From assembly GCF_900115595.1 (NCBI RefSeq), contig NZ_FOXA01000007.1:124001-188000 (forward strand): a stretch of DNA of 64,000 bases, given 5' to 3'. The position numbers and the translations under genes were made by a program. This document shows, piece after piece, positions 1 to 8,699 of the stretch; the stretch's first letter is position 1; each line of letters opens with the position of its first letter. The notes under the pieces were generated by a model. That model ran no database searches and was not told where the DNA came from. It saw only the letters and a program-made list of their open reading frames with translations. Source of the stretch: Tranquillimonas alkanivorans (GTDB lineage Bacteria; Pseudomonadota; Alphaproteobacteria; Rhodobacterales; Rhodobacteraceae).

Positions 1-573
1 AAGCGAGAACAGGCCGATCGTCAGCACCACGTCGTGAAACAGCGCCACGACCGCCCCGACCGAGAACTGCCACTCGAAGCGCAGCCAGATGTAGAACAGG
101 ATCGCCGCGAGCGAGGCCGCCACCGCGATGAACGCCGTCTGGATCAGTTCGCCCGACACCTTGGGCCCGACGGATTCCACCGACGGGAAGGTGATCGACG
201 GGTCGACCTGCTGCAGCGCCGTCTCGACCTCGGCGATGGTCTCGGCGGTGACGCTCTCCTGCCCCTCCTGGGCCTGGATGCGGACCATCGCGACGTTCTG
301 ATCCTCGTCGAACGAGGGATCGAAGATCTCGGTGATCGTCACGTCGCCCAGGCCCAGCGGCGCGATGGCGTCGCGATAGGCGCCGACATCCACCGCCTCG
401 GTCGACTGGGTGCGGATCGTGGTGCCGCCCCGGAAGTCGATGCCGAAGTTCAGGCCCATCACGGCCCACACCACCAGCGACAGGACCATCAGCACCATCG
501 ACACCCCGAAGGTCGAGCGCCGGTACTTGAAGAAGTCGATGTCGGTGGTCTCGGGAACGAGTCTCAGACGCAT
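1..573 (-). CDS. secF: Protein translocase subunit SecF (C-terminus beyond window)
   Basis: SecF is the membrane partner of SecD in the SecDF complex, which uses the proton gradient to help SecYEG finish protein export. The visible part, about 191 residues, starts MRLRLVPETTDIDFFKYR, has one transmembrane segment near residues 25-43, then the motif FGIDFRGGT typical of the SecF periplasmic entry, and the start of a second membrane block (FIAVAASLAAILFYIWLRF). The start ATG lies one base from the secD stop, so the two are co-transcribed as secD-secF with translational coupling likely. The end of the gene is outside the window at its left edge. Confidence 0.95.
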   Translation of the reverse strand, partial: MRLRLVPETTDIDFFKYRRSTFGVSMVLMVLSLVVWAVMGLNFGIDFRGGTTIRTQSTEAVDVGAYRDAIAPLGLGDVTITEIFDPSFDEDQNVAMVRIQAQEGQESVTAETIAEVETALQQVDPSITFPSVESVGPKVSGELIQTAFIAVAASLAAILFYIWLRFEWQFSVGAVVALFHDVVLTIGLFSL

Positions 574-574
574 G

Positions 575-2236
575 TCAGACCTCGATTGTCTTGGGGCGGC
601 GACGCTCGAACCACGTCACGATGATCAGGCGCGTCACGAAGATCGCGGTGAACACCGACGTGATGATCCCGAGGCCGAGCGTGACGGCGAAGCCGCGCAC
701 CGGGCCGGAGCCCAGCATGAACAGGATGGTGGCGATGATGAACGTGGTGATGTTGGCGTCCACGATGGCCGAAAGCGCCCGGTCGTACCCAAGCTCGATC
801 GCCCGCGCGGGGCCGCGCGCCGTCTTCATCTCTTCCCGGATACGCTCGAACACCAGCACGTTCGCGTCCACCGCCATGCCGATGGTCAGCACGATGCCCG
901 CGATGCCCGGCAGCGTCAGCGTCGCCCCGATCATCGACAGAAGGCCGAACAGGAGCCCCACGTTGATGAGCAGCGCGATGTTGGCGAAGATGCCGAACAG
1001 CCCGTAGCTCAGGCCCATGAAGACCAGCACGGCCGTGAACGCGACGATCGCCGCGATCTCGCCCGCCTCGATGCTGTCCTGCCCCAGCTCGGGGCCGATG
1101 GTCCGCTCTTCCAGGAACGTCATCTCGGCCGGCAGCGCACCCGCGCGCAGAAGCACGGCAAGCTGCGTCGATTCCTCGACCGAGAAGTTGCCGGTGATGA
1201 TGCCCGAGCCGCCGGGAATGTGATCGCGGATCACGGGGGCCGAGATCACCTCTTCGTCCAGCACGATGGCGAAGGGCGAGCCGATGTTCTCGGCCGTGTA
1301 GTCGCCGAACTTGCGCGCGCCCGAAGGGTTGAAGCGGAAGTTCACCGCCGGCTGGCCGTTCTGGTCGAAGGCCGGCTGCGCGTCGACCAGATCCTCGCCG
1401 GTGACGACGGGCGACTCCTCGACAGTGTAGTACGTCCCCTCCTCGGTCATCGACGGCAGCAGCTGAGCGCGCGGCGGCACGTCGGCATCCGCGTCGCCGG
1501 TGCGGCCGAGCACCGGGTGGAAAGTCAGCTGCGCGGTGGTGCCGATCAGATCCTTGAGCTCCTGCGCCGAGCCGATGCCGGGCACCTGGATCAGGATGCG
1601 GTCAGCGCCCTGGCGCTGGATCGTCGGCTCGCGGGTGCCCGCCTCGTCCACGCGGCGGCGGATGATCTCGAGCGACTGGCGAATGGTGCGGTCGTCGGTG
1701 GCCTGCTGCTCGGCTTCCGAGAGCTGGACGATGATTTCGTCCCCCTGGCCCGCCACGACGATGTCGGTCGCGCCGACGCCCGACAGGCTGGTGACGGGGC
1801 TTGCCAGCCCGCGCACGACCTCGAGCGCGCGGGCCATCCCCTCGGGTCGCGATACGCGGATGCGAAGCTCGCCCGCGGGCGCGTCCTGCCGGCGGATCGT
1901 GCCGACGGTGTCACGCTCGTCGCGCAGGGCGTCGCGGATTTCCGGCCAATAGGCGTCGAGCCGGTCGTCGTAGACGTCCTCGACCTGCACTTCGGCCAGA
2001 AGGTGCGCCCCGCCCCGCAGGTCGAGGCCCAGGTTCACCAGCGACGAGGGCAGCCAGTCCGGCCAGGCCCCGGCCGCGGCCTCGCGCTCGGGGGTGGCGC
2101 CGGCAGCCTCGATCGCGGCCTCGGCGTCGTTGCTCAGCTCGACCCGCGAATAGAACAGGTTGGGCATCGCATAAAGCAGCCCCAGCGCGACGACGCCCCA
2201 GATGACGACCCGCTTCCAGAGAGGGATGTTCAGCAT
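575..2236 (-). CDS. secD: Protein translocase subunit SecD
   Basis: SecD pairs with SecF in the inner membrane and drives late steps of Sec-dependent export. The 553-residue protein begins with a membrane anchor (VVIWGVVALGLLYAMPNLF), has the D-rich LGLDLRGGAHL motif, a large periplasmic domain, and a C-terminal block of five membrane helices with the conserved GMAVDANVLVFERIREE stretch. Length is normal for the family. It lies 9 bases downstream of yajC and 1 base upstream of secF, giving the classical yajC-secD-secF order on the minus strand. Confidence 0.97.
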   Translation of the reverse strand: MLNIPLWKRVVIWGVVALGLLYAMPNLFYSRVELSNDAEAAIEAAGATPEREAAAGAWPDWLPSSLVNLGLDLRGGAHLLAEVQVEDVYDDRLDAYWPEIRDALRDERDTVGTIRRQDAPAGELRIRVSRPEGMARALEVVRGLASPVTSLSGVGATDIVVAGQGDEIIVQLSEAEQQATDDRTIRQSLEIIRRRVDEAGTREPTIQRQGADRILIQVPGIGSAQELKDLIGTTAQLTFHPVLGRTGDADADVPPRAQLLPSMTEEGTYYTVEESPVVTGEDLVDAQPAFDQNGQPAVNFRFNPSGARKFGDYTAENIGSPFAIVLDEEVISAPVIRDHIPGGSGIITGNFSVEESTQLAVLLRAGALPAEMTFLEERTIGPELGQDSIEAGEIAAIVAFTAVLVFMGLSYGLFGIFANIALLINVGLLFGLLSMIGATLTLPGIAGIVLTIGMAVDANVLVFERIREEMKTARGPARAIELGYDRALSAIVDANITTFIIATILFMLGSGPVRGFAVTLGLGIITSVFTAIFVTRLIIVTWFERRRPKTIEV

Positions 2237-2245
2237 GTGCGGCCT

Positions 2246-2569
2246 TTACGACTTGGCCGGTTCGGTCTTGTTGAGAACCTGGCTGATGGTGGACTTGACG
2301 ACGCGGACCTTCACGCCCTCGCTCAGCTCGACCTCGAGCTCGCCGTCCTCCTTGACCTTGCTGACCTTTCCGATCAACCCGCCGGCCGTCACCACCTGGT
2401 CGCCCCGGCGCAGCGCCTCGACCATCTTCTGGTGTTCCTTCACCTTTTTCTGCTGCGGGCGGATCAGCAGAAAGTACATAATGGCGAAGATCAGGATGAG
2501 AGGAACGAAGCTGGCGAACGCGCCCCCGACCCCGTCGGCCGCTTGCGCGTAGGCAGGCGTAGCAAACAT
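2246..2569 (-). CDS. yajC: Sec translocon accessory protein YajC
   Basis: YajC is a small single-span membrane protein that co-purifies with SecDF. The 107 residues show an N-terminal hydrophobic span (FVPLILIFAIMYFLLIRPQ) followed directly by the family signature QQKKVKEHQKMVEALRRGD and a short beta-rich cytoplasmic domain with GDQVVTAGGLIGKV. It is the first gene of the yajC-secD-secF set. The promoter must lie in the 2570-2812 gap, shared with the divergent protease gene. Confidence 0.96.
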   Translation of the reverse strand: MFATPAYAQAADGVGGAFASFVPLILIFAIMYFLLIRPQQKKVKEHQKMVEALRRGDQVVTAGGLIGKVSKVKEDGELEVELSEGVKVRVVKSTISQVLNKTEPAKS

Positions 2570-2708
2570 GCGATTGTCCTTCTTTGGCGGGGCAGCAGGC
2601 CCCTTCTTGAGTTGGCGCGCACCCTACTTGTGGGGTCGGGGGTTGGCAAGCAAGCCACGGCGCGGTCACGGTGTCGCAAGCCGCCCGCGCCCCGCGCACC
2701 GCCGGCCG

Positions 2709-2757
2709 CGAATTTTCGCCGAAAATTCGGACCCGCAAATCTTCGACGAAGATTTGC
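2709..2757. repeat. Paired palindromes with three-base loops
   Basis: Two perfect stem-loops stand side by side in the gap between yajC and the divergent protease gene. The first has 9-base arms (2709-2717 and 2721-2729), the second 10-base arms (2735-2744 and 2748-2757), both with a 3-base loop and six bases between them. The same design recurs at 46079-46128. No U-run follows on either strand, so they are not obvious terminators. Confidence 0.75.
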
Positions 2758-2812
2758 GCCGCCCTGCATCCGGGGCCACACTCGCCTTGTTCGCAACGCG
2801 TCGGGGCCGCCC

Positions 2813-3520
<708 letters not shown>

Positions 3521-3553
3521 GCCGTTTGCCACGTGTCAGCCGGACGCAGCCCG

Positions 3554-3569
3554 ATTGACGGCCGTCAAT
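3554..3569. promoter_or_regulatory. FNR/DNR-type operator
   Basis: A perfect 16-base palindrome with core TTGAC-N4-GTCAA (3555-3568), the form bound by Crp/Fnr-family regulators of the FnrL/DNR/NnrR type. Its centre is about 85 bases before the ATG of the triple-repeat protein, compatible with activation from near -41. A sister site stands before the sulfite dehydrogenase gene at 5856-5869, and a Crp/Fnr gene lies at 6123. The link between site and regulator is inference. Confidence 0.6.
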
Positions 3570-3646
3570 GCCCCGCCCGGGGATCACTCCTAACGTGGCT
3601 TTGGTGCCGGTGGCGTACCGGCACGGTTGTACACGGGAGGCACCGA

Positions 3647-4165
3647 ATGAAAGCCAAACTACTCGTCCCGCTCCTCTGCGGACTCGTCGCCCTGCAGTCC
3701 GGCGCCTTCGCGCAATCGGACGCCGGGAAAGAACAGCTCGCGCGCTCGCTGGGCGTCGATCCCGCCGACTACACGATGATGGAACTGGGGCAGCTGAAAT
3801 GCCGCCTGGAGTCGGCCGACAGCGACGCCGAGCGCCGCCGCCTGCTGGAAAGCGTGAAGGGCTACGGCGAAGTCCCGCAGGAGCCGAGCAGCGCGTCGAA
3901 GGAACAGCTCGCGCGGCAGGCCGGGGTCGACCCGGACGATTTCACCACGGCGGAACTGGTCTATCTGCTTCACCTGGCCGAGGCCAACGACTGCAGCTTC
4001 GCCGACGTGGCGCGTTACGCTCACAGCAGCGAAACGCTTTCCCCGACATCGGCCGCGGTCAAGGCGCAGCTCGCGCAGTCGGTCGGGGTGGAACCCGGCG
4101 AATACACTCTGATGGAGCTTGTGAAGATGAAGCTTGGGGAGTCCGGCGAGACCCACGGCGAGTGA
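3647..4165 (+). CDS. Exported protein with three internal repeats, function unknown
   Basis: A 172-residue protein starting at an ATG with a good ribosome site (gggagg at 3635-3640). A signal peptide ends near SGAFAQ (residue 22). The mature part holds three copies of a roughly 25-residue unit: KEQLARSLGVDPADYTMMEL, KEQLARQAGVDPDDFTTAEL and KAQLAQSVGVEPGEYTLMEL, starting near residues 27, 84 and 145. The pattern (K-x-Q-L-A, G-V-x-P, a D or E before Y/F-T, then E-L) suggests a small helical fold. Two cysteines lie between repeats (C46, C118). I know of no function. The FNR-like box upstream, matched by one in front of the sulfite dehydrogenase, suggests it responds to the same redox or respiratory signal. 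Confidence 0.8.
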   Translation: MKAKLLVPLLCGLVALQSGAFAQSDAGKEQLARSLGVDPADYTMMELGQLKCRLESADSDAERRRLLESVKGYGEVPQEPSSASKEQLARQAGVDPDDFTTAELVYLLHLAEANDCSFADVARYAHSSETLSPTSAAVKAQLAQSVGVEPGEYTLMELVKMKLGESGETHGE

Positions 4166-4194
4166 TCTCTCGCGGCGCGATCCTAGTGATTTCG

Positions 4195-4224
4195 GGGCCC
4201 GGCGGCACGACGGCCGCCGGGCCC
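4195..4224. terminator. Shared bidirectional stem-loop
   Basis: A perfect 12-base GC-only stem (4195-4206 with 4213-4224) and a six-base loop lie between two converging genes, 30 bases after the stop at 4165 and 2 bases beyond the stop of the cytochrome gene at 4227. There is no clear U-run on either strand, so efficiency is uncertain. Confidence 0.6.
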
Positions 4225-4226
4225 GC

Positions 4227-4568
4227 TCACTCTTGCACCGCGCGCGCCACGTAGTCCGCCAGCGCGCGCAGTCGATCCTCCGGCAATTCCTCGGAAAACG
4301 CCGGCATGACGCCTACCCCGTCCCGCAAGGCAAGGTAGACCTGCTGCTCGGTCGGTTCGAGCAGATCGAGGTCCGGGCCCACCGTGCCGGTCGCCTCTGC
4401 CGCGTCCAGCGAATGGCAGATGCCGCAGGCTGGCATTGCCCCGCCCTCGAGGAAATACGTCCGCGCCCAGTCATCCTCGGCCGCGGGCGCCGCCGCACAC
4501 GTGAGCGCAAGAACGCCCGATGCGACGACGCCCGCGGCGCCGCGACGGCTCCCCCTCACCGGCGGCAT
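4227..4568 (-). CDS. sorB: Monohaem cytochrome c, electron acceptor subunit (SorB-like)
   Basis: A 113-residue exported class I cytochrome c. The N-terminus is basic then hydrophobic (signal peptide ending near AAAPAA, residue 30). One haem site CGICH lies at residues 48-52, and the likely sixth ligand is Met88 in GVGVMPAF. Its start overlaps the stop of the molybdopterin enzyme gene upstream (TGATG), so the two are translated together. Size, single haem and pairing with a sulfite-oxidase-fold protein match the SorB subunit of the SorAB sulfite dehydrogenase, which passes electrons from sulfite oxidation to cytochrome c. The symbol is assigned by analogy. Confidence 0.8.
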   Translation of the reverse strand: MPPVRGSRRGAAGVVASGVLALTCAAAPAAEDDWARTYFLEGGAMPACGICHSLDAAEATGTVGPDLDLLEPTEQQVYLALRDGVGVMPAFSEELPEDRLRALADYVARAVQE

Positions 4569-5761
4569 CACTGAACGGTCACGTCCACGGCGTGGGCGTC
4601 CCAGCCGTTGTGGCCGTAGCCGCGGTGGTTCGGCTCGAAGTCCCTCGGCTGCGCCGCACCGCTCGCCGTCGTGGCCCGGCTGGCGATGCGGTGGGTGCCG
4701 GGGGCGAGGTCGGCGGCCAGAACGAAGGGCCGCCACGCGAAGCGCCCGAGGTCCGGGCCGACAAAACGCGCCTCCTCCCATGTTTCGCCTCCGTCGGTCG
4801 AGACCTCCACGCGGTCCAGGTCCTCGGTGCCGCCGAGCGCGACGCCCCAGATCTGCGTGCGCCCGGTTCCGGCCTCGCGCAGCGGGTGGGTGACCCAGGA
4901 CTTCACGTTCATCTGGTACATCGACGGCTGGTCCGGCGCGCCGCTCTCGCCCACCGGCCGCACGCGGTAGCCGCTTCGCTGGATGTCCGCCTGCGACTGC
5001 GTCTCGTCGAAGGACAACCGCTTGAGGTGCTTGACGTTGTTGACGCCGTAGTAGCCCGGCAGCACCAGCCGCACGGGGCCGCCATGGGCCAGCGGGATCG
5101 GCTCTCCGTTCATCTCCCACGCCAAAAGCGCGACCTCCTGCGCCTCAAGCGGGACCGAGCGCTCGACGATCACGGTAAGCGGGTCGAGCCCCTCGGGAAT
5201 CGGTTCGCCGCCGGTGCCGGTCATGAAGCTCTTGTCGCCGTCGACGCCGCCCATCGCCTCGACCACCGTGCGGACCGGCACGCCGGTCCACGACACGTTG
5301 GCGGCCGCGCCCGTGAGCCACTGCGACCCGCTGGTCTCGTGCTCGAAGAAGCCGCGTCCGTTGCCCGAGCACTGCAACACGCAGGCGACCGTTTCAGGAC
5401 CCAGCGTCCTGAGTTCGGCGAGCGTGATGGGGCGCGGCTGCGCTACGCCCTCGACGTTGACCTCCCACGCCTCGGGGTCCCCCACCTGCTCCTCGGTCAG
5501 CGAGGGCAGGTTGTTGCGCACGAAAACGAGGTCGTTCGGCGTGAGCGGCGACAGGCCGATCTCGCCGCGCATCGTCTCGAGCGTCTGGGGCGAGTGCTGG
5601 ATGAACGCGCCCGGCTCCTTCCACGAGACATAGTCCGGCAGGCCGCTTGCCTCCTGCGCGCGGGCGGCCCGAACGCCGGCGTCGCCCAACGCCGCCGCGC
5701 CGGCGGCCCCGGCGGCGCCCACCAGGAAGTGCCGCCGCTTCACCTTCAGTTCGTCCAGCAT
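4568..5761 (-). CDS. sorA: Tat-exported molybdopterin sulfite dehydrogenase (SorA-like)
   Basis: A 397-residue periplasmic member of the sulfite oxidase family. The N-terminus carries a twin-arginine signal (KVKRRHFLVGAAGAAGAA, residues 6-23), as needed for a folded molybdenum protein. The Mo-binding cysteine is Cys131 in VLQCSGNGRG; the C-terminal part is the dimerisation domain with VEVSTDGGETW. The start at 5761 is chosen over an in-frame one at 5824 because a ggagg ribosome site precedes it and the Tat signal begins there. It forms a two-gene operon with the cytochrome downstream. Expected reaction: sulfite to sulfate, two electrons to cytochrome c. A SoxC role is less likely since no sox genes are nearby and the cytochrome has one haem. 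Confidence 0.85.
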   Translation of the reverse strand: MLDELKVKRRHFLVGAAGAAGAAALGDAGVRAARAQEASGLPDYVSWKEPGAFIQHSPQTLETMRGEIGLSPLTPNDLVFVRNNLPSLTEEQVGDPEAWEVNVEGVAQPRPITLAELRTLGPETVACVLQCSGNGRGFFEHETSGSQWLTGAAANVSWTGVPVRTVVEAMGGVDGDKSFMTGTGGEPIPEGLDPLTVIVERSVPLEAQEVALLAWEMNGEPIPLAHGGPVRLVLPGYYGVNNVKHLKRLSFDETQSQADIQRSGYRVRPVGESGAPDQPSMYQMNVKSWVTHPLREAGTGRTQIWGVALGGTEDLDRVEVSTDGGETWEEARFVGPDLGRFAWRPFVLAADLAPGTHRIASRATTASGAAQPRDFEPNHRGYGHNGWDAHAVDVTVQ

Positions 5762-5854
5762 GCTTCGTCCTCCCTGCGACAAGCGGCACCGGCGGCTCCT
5801 CCGACCGCGGTGCGCGAACATCACATCTACGGTACGTCAGCGCCCGCGCGGCGC

Positions 5855-5870
5855 ATTGACGGGCATCAAT
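5855..5870. promoter_or_regulatory. FNR/DNR-type operator before sorAB
   Basis: TTGAC-N4-ATCAA (5856-5869), extended by A and T on either side to a near-perfect 16-base palindrome. It lies about 95 bases upstream of the sorA start in the 361-base gap between sorA and the divergent Crp/Fnr gene. The remainder of the gap contains an AT-rich stretch near 5965-6010, unusual for this DNA and a plausible promoter region of the regulator; I see no gene in it. Confidence 0.6.
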
Positions 5871-6122
5871 GAGGTTCCGCCGCAACTACCATGTCGTGGC
5901 GGAGGAATGTGCCCGGCGGGCCAGCGCCGATGCGACATCGAGGGGGCTTAACACACGGTGCGTGTTTCCCTATATTCAATAATGGAAATATTATTAGCGA
6001 TTGATGCTCGCGGCGACACGATTCGCTCGATTTTCCTTATAACCTCCGACTGCTTCGGCCATTTGGGCCGGTCGCCGCCTCCGCGTTTTTCGTTCTTCCA
6101 TTTCGAGACACTGGAGATTTCG

Positions 6123-6908
6123 ATGCCGCTCAAAACGTATTCGTCCGAGCAACCCGTGGCCGATCCCGAAGACCTCTGTTCGCCGTCACTGCACGACGCC
6201 TTGGCGCAACGCGGGCCCGGGATGACCCGGCTTCAGCGCCATCGCGCCGGCGAGACGGTCGCGGCGGTGGCCTGCGACCTCGGCTACGTGGGCAGCGTCG
6301 TCAGCGGTATCCTGCGGCTCATCCGGACGACGGACGACGGCCACCGGCAGATCGTCGCGTTCCTCACCCCCTCGGATGTCTTCGGCGGCGCCTTTTCCGA
6401 GCACGAGGATTACGCTGTCGAGGCGGTCACCGACGCCACGGTTCGCCAGCTCGACCGCCGGGCGGTGGAAGAGCTTCTGAACCGCCGGCCCTGCCTGGAG
6501 CGGCAGTTCATGCAGCGCTCGCTCCGAGCCCTGCACCGGGCGCGGGAACTCGTGTCGCTTCTGGGCTATCGCAGTGTCCGCCAGCGTCTTGCAGGCTTTC
6601 TTCTGGCGGAACTGGGCCATCCCCGGGTGACGACGCTGCGCCCCGGCGACGACCTGACGCTCGAGATCCCGCGCCTGGACCTGGCGAACTACCTCGCCAC
6701 CTCGCCGGAATCGGTCTGCCGGAGCCTGCGCGACCTGGACCGCCACGGCCTGATCACGATCCTGGATCCGGGCCGCTTCGTGATCCGGGATCGCCAGGGC
6801 CTCCGCCAGCTCGCGGAGGGCCGGGCCGATCCGGCGACGCGGGGTCACGGGCTTTCCGAATGCAACGGCCATGGCGGCGCCCCCGCGCCCCACGGGGTCC
6901 GCCTGTAG
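6123..6908 (+). CDS. Crp/Fnr-family transcription regulator
   Basis: A 261-residue regulator with an N-terminal cyclic-nucleotide-like beta-barrel sensor domain (about residues 25-140), a dimerisation helix (QFMQRSLRALHRARELVSLL) and a C-terminal winged helix with recognition region LANYLATSPESVCRSLRDL. There is no N-terminal cluster of cysteines (only Cys20 near the start), so an FNR-type iron-sulfur sensor is unlikely; a DNR/NnrR or other effector type is possible. The start at 6123 follows a tggag ribosome site; an upstream in-frame start at 5958 would add a poor, non-conserved segment. It diverges from sorAB, and FNR-like boxes before sorAB and before the 3647 gene are the likely targets. 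Confidence 0.85.
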   Translation: MPLKTYSSEQPVADPEDLCSPSLHDALAQRGPGMTRLQRHRAGETVAAVACDLGYVGSVVSGILRLIRTTDDGHRQIVAFLTPSDVFGGAFSEHEDYAVEAVTDATVRQLDRRAVEELLNRRPCLERQFMQRSLRALHRARELVSLLGYRSVRQRLAGFLLAELGHPRVTTLRPGDDLTLEIPRLDLANYLATSPESVCRSLRDLDRHGLITILDPGRFVIRDRQGLRQLAEGRADPATRGHGLSECNGHGGAPAPHGVRL

Positions 6909-7057
6909 CGACGGCCGCTCGGCTCCCGCATCCTTCGATCGGCCGGGGCACGGGGCACGGCTCAGGCCGGTTCGCGCCCTGCTTGAGAGGCTCAAACTGC
7001 ACGAGCCGGCCTCGACCCGCGTCCCTTCGGGCGGACCGACGACCCGACGCGCTGGCC

Positions 7058-8443
7058 TCAGGTAGCCGAGAGCGGTGCGACGACGAAGGTGCGCACGCCG
7101 TCCCGCTCGATCAGCAGCAGGACGGTGCGGCGGCCGCTGCGGGCGGCGTCGCGCACCGCCGCCGACACGTCGTCGAGATCGGCCACCCCGAAGCGCTGGA
7201 CCGAGACGATCACGTCGCCCGGCTGCACGTCCACCTCGCCGGGCAGCGTGGCGGGCACGTCGGTCACCACGACACCCTCGGCATCCGGGGGCAGCGCGAA
7301 GCGGTCGCGGGTCTTGTCGGTGATCTCGGCCAGCGACAGATCCAGCCCCGGCACCGCGTCCTGCGGCGCGTCGCGCTGCGCCTCCGGTTCGCCGTCGGGC
7401 AGCGCCGCGATGACGGCCTCGACCTCCACCGCGCCGTCCCCGCGCCAGATGTCGAGCCGCACAGCCTCGCCCGGCGCCATGTCCGAGACCTGTCGCGACA
7501 GGTCCTCCGGCCCCTCCACCGGCGCGTCCCCCACGCCGAGGATCACGTCGCCCGGCGTCAGCCCCGCCGCCTGGGCCGGAGAACCCGGCTGCACCTCGGT
7601 GACCAGCGCGCCGCGCGGCTCGGGCAGGCCCAGCGCCGCCGCCACGTCGCCGCCGACGCCCTGGATGCGCACGCCGAGATAGCCGCGCGCCGCCGTGCCC
7701 TGCCCCGGGTCCGCGGCCAGCGCGGCGATGATGTCCGCCGGAATGGCGAGCGACGCGCCCGCGGGGGCATCACCGTCGGCCCCGACCATGCCCAGCACCC
7801 GGCCCTGCGCGTCGATGAGCGGCGCACCCGCCAGGCCCCCGGGCAGCTCGTCGTCGATCAGAAGGCGCGCGGCGTCCCCCTCGCCGAACCGCGCCGCCAC
7901 GCGGCCCCCGGCGGCGAGGGTGCCGTAGCTCTCGCTCCGCCCCACGGCCAGGACCTCCGCGCCCAGCACGGGCGTGTCTTCGGCCCAGTCCAGCGACGGA
8001 AGGTCCCCGTCGGCCTCGACGCGCAACACCGTCACGCCGCCGTCCCGCGCCACGACCTGCGCGGGCAGCCGGGTGCCGTCGTCCAGCACGATTTCGGGCT
8101 CCGCGCCCGACCCGTCCCAAACGGTCGCCACCAATCCGCCGTCGATCACGAAACCCGAGGCGACGGCCGCCCCGCGCCCCATGCGCGGCATACGCGGCTC
8201 GCCGCCGAACCGGCGATAGAACTCGTCGATGAACCGCTCGTCCGGCATCCCGTCGAGCCCCGGCATATCGCCGGTCCCCGTGACGGCAACAACCGCGGGC
8301 GCGACCCGCTCCACCACCTCCGCCGGCTGCGCCACATCGGCCATCTGCGCCACGGCGGGCGGCGCAGACGCCTGCATCCCCACGAGCGCCACGCCGGCCA
8401 AGAGCGCGGCGCCGCTTCTGCGAAACCGATCCAGGTTTGTCAT
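7058..8443 (-). CDS. HtrA/Deg-like periplasmic protein lacking the catalytic triad, two PDZ domains
   Basis: A 461-residue exported protein with the HtrA layout: signal peptide (to about residue 33), trypsin-like domain (about 40-225), PDZ1 (about 235-330, with YLGVRIQGVG) and PDZ2 (about 365-455). The protease residues are gone. The region normally holding NHV reads VATVWDGSG (near 105-113). The catalytic Asp position is Gly136 in ARDGGVTVL. The GNSGGP site reads PGGLAGAPL, Ala205 in place of Ser. It is therefore probably a pseudoprotease acting as chaperone, adaptor or inhibitor. The second of two adjacent ATGs is taken as start because the ribosome site gggagaggg abuts the first. The gene ends convergent to the Crp/Fnr gene. 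Confidence 0.88.
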   Translation of the reverse strand: MTNLDRFRRSGAALLAGVALVGMQASAPPAVAQMADVAQPAEVVERVAPAVVAVTGTGDMPGLDGMPDERFIDEFYRRFGGEPRMPRMGRGAAVASGFVIDGGLVATVWDGSGAEPEIVLDDGTRLPAQVVARDGGVTVLRVEADGDLPSLDWAEDTPVLGAEVLAVGRSESYGTLAAGGRVAARFGEGDAARLLIDDELPGGLAGAPLIDAQGRVLGMVGADGDAPAGASLAIPADIIAALAADPGQGTAARGYLGVRIQGVGGDVAAALGLPEPRGALVTEVQPGSPAQAAGLTPGDVILGVGDAPVEGPEDLSRQVSDMAPGEAVRLDIWRGDGAVEVEAVIAALPDGEPEAQRDAPQDAVPGLDLSLAEITDKTRDRFALPPDAEGVVVTDVPATLPGEVDVQPGDVIVSVQRFGVADLDDVSAAVRDAARSGRRTVLLLIERDGVRTFVVAPLSAT

Positions 8444-8699
8444 CATCCCTCTCCCGAACTTGCAAACCGCGACTCGCAGGCCGCCCCGGCCGAAGTATGG
8501 CGCGACTCACCCGCCGCGCGTTGAGAATGGTCAAGCCTTCACGAAGATTTAACGTCTTCACCCGGCCGCAGTTCGGTCCCCGGCCACGCGCCACTTGCCT
8601 GACCCGCCGCGACCCAGCAGGCTCGACAGCGGGAGCCATTTCCGCCCTCGTTCGTTCGCCCCCGAGTGGACGATTTTTCCGGTCGCGGAGCTTATTTCG

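Noticed and set aside
4227-5761. SoxCD sulfane dehydrogenase
   Set aside because: SoxD carries two haems and lies in a sox cluster; here the cytochrome has one haem and no sox genes are near, so SorAB fits better.
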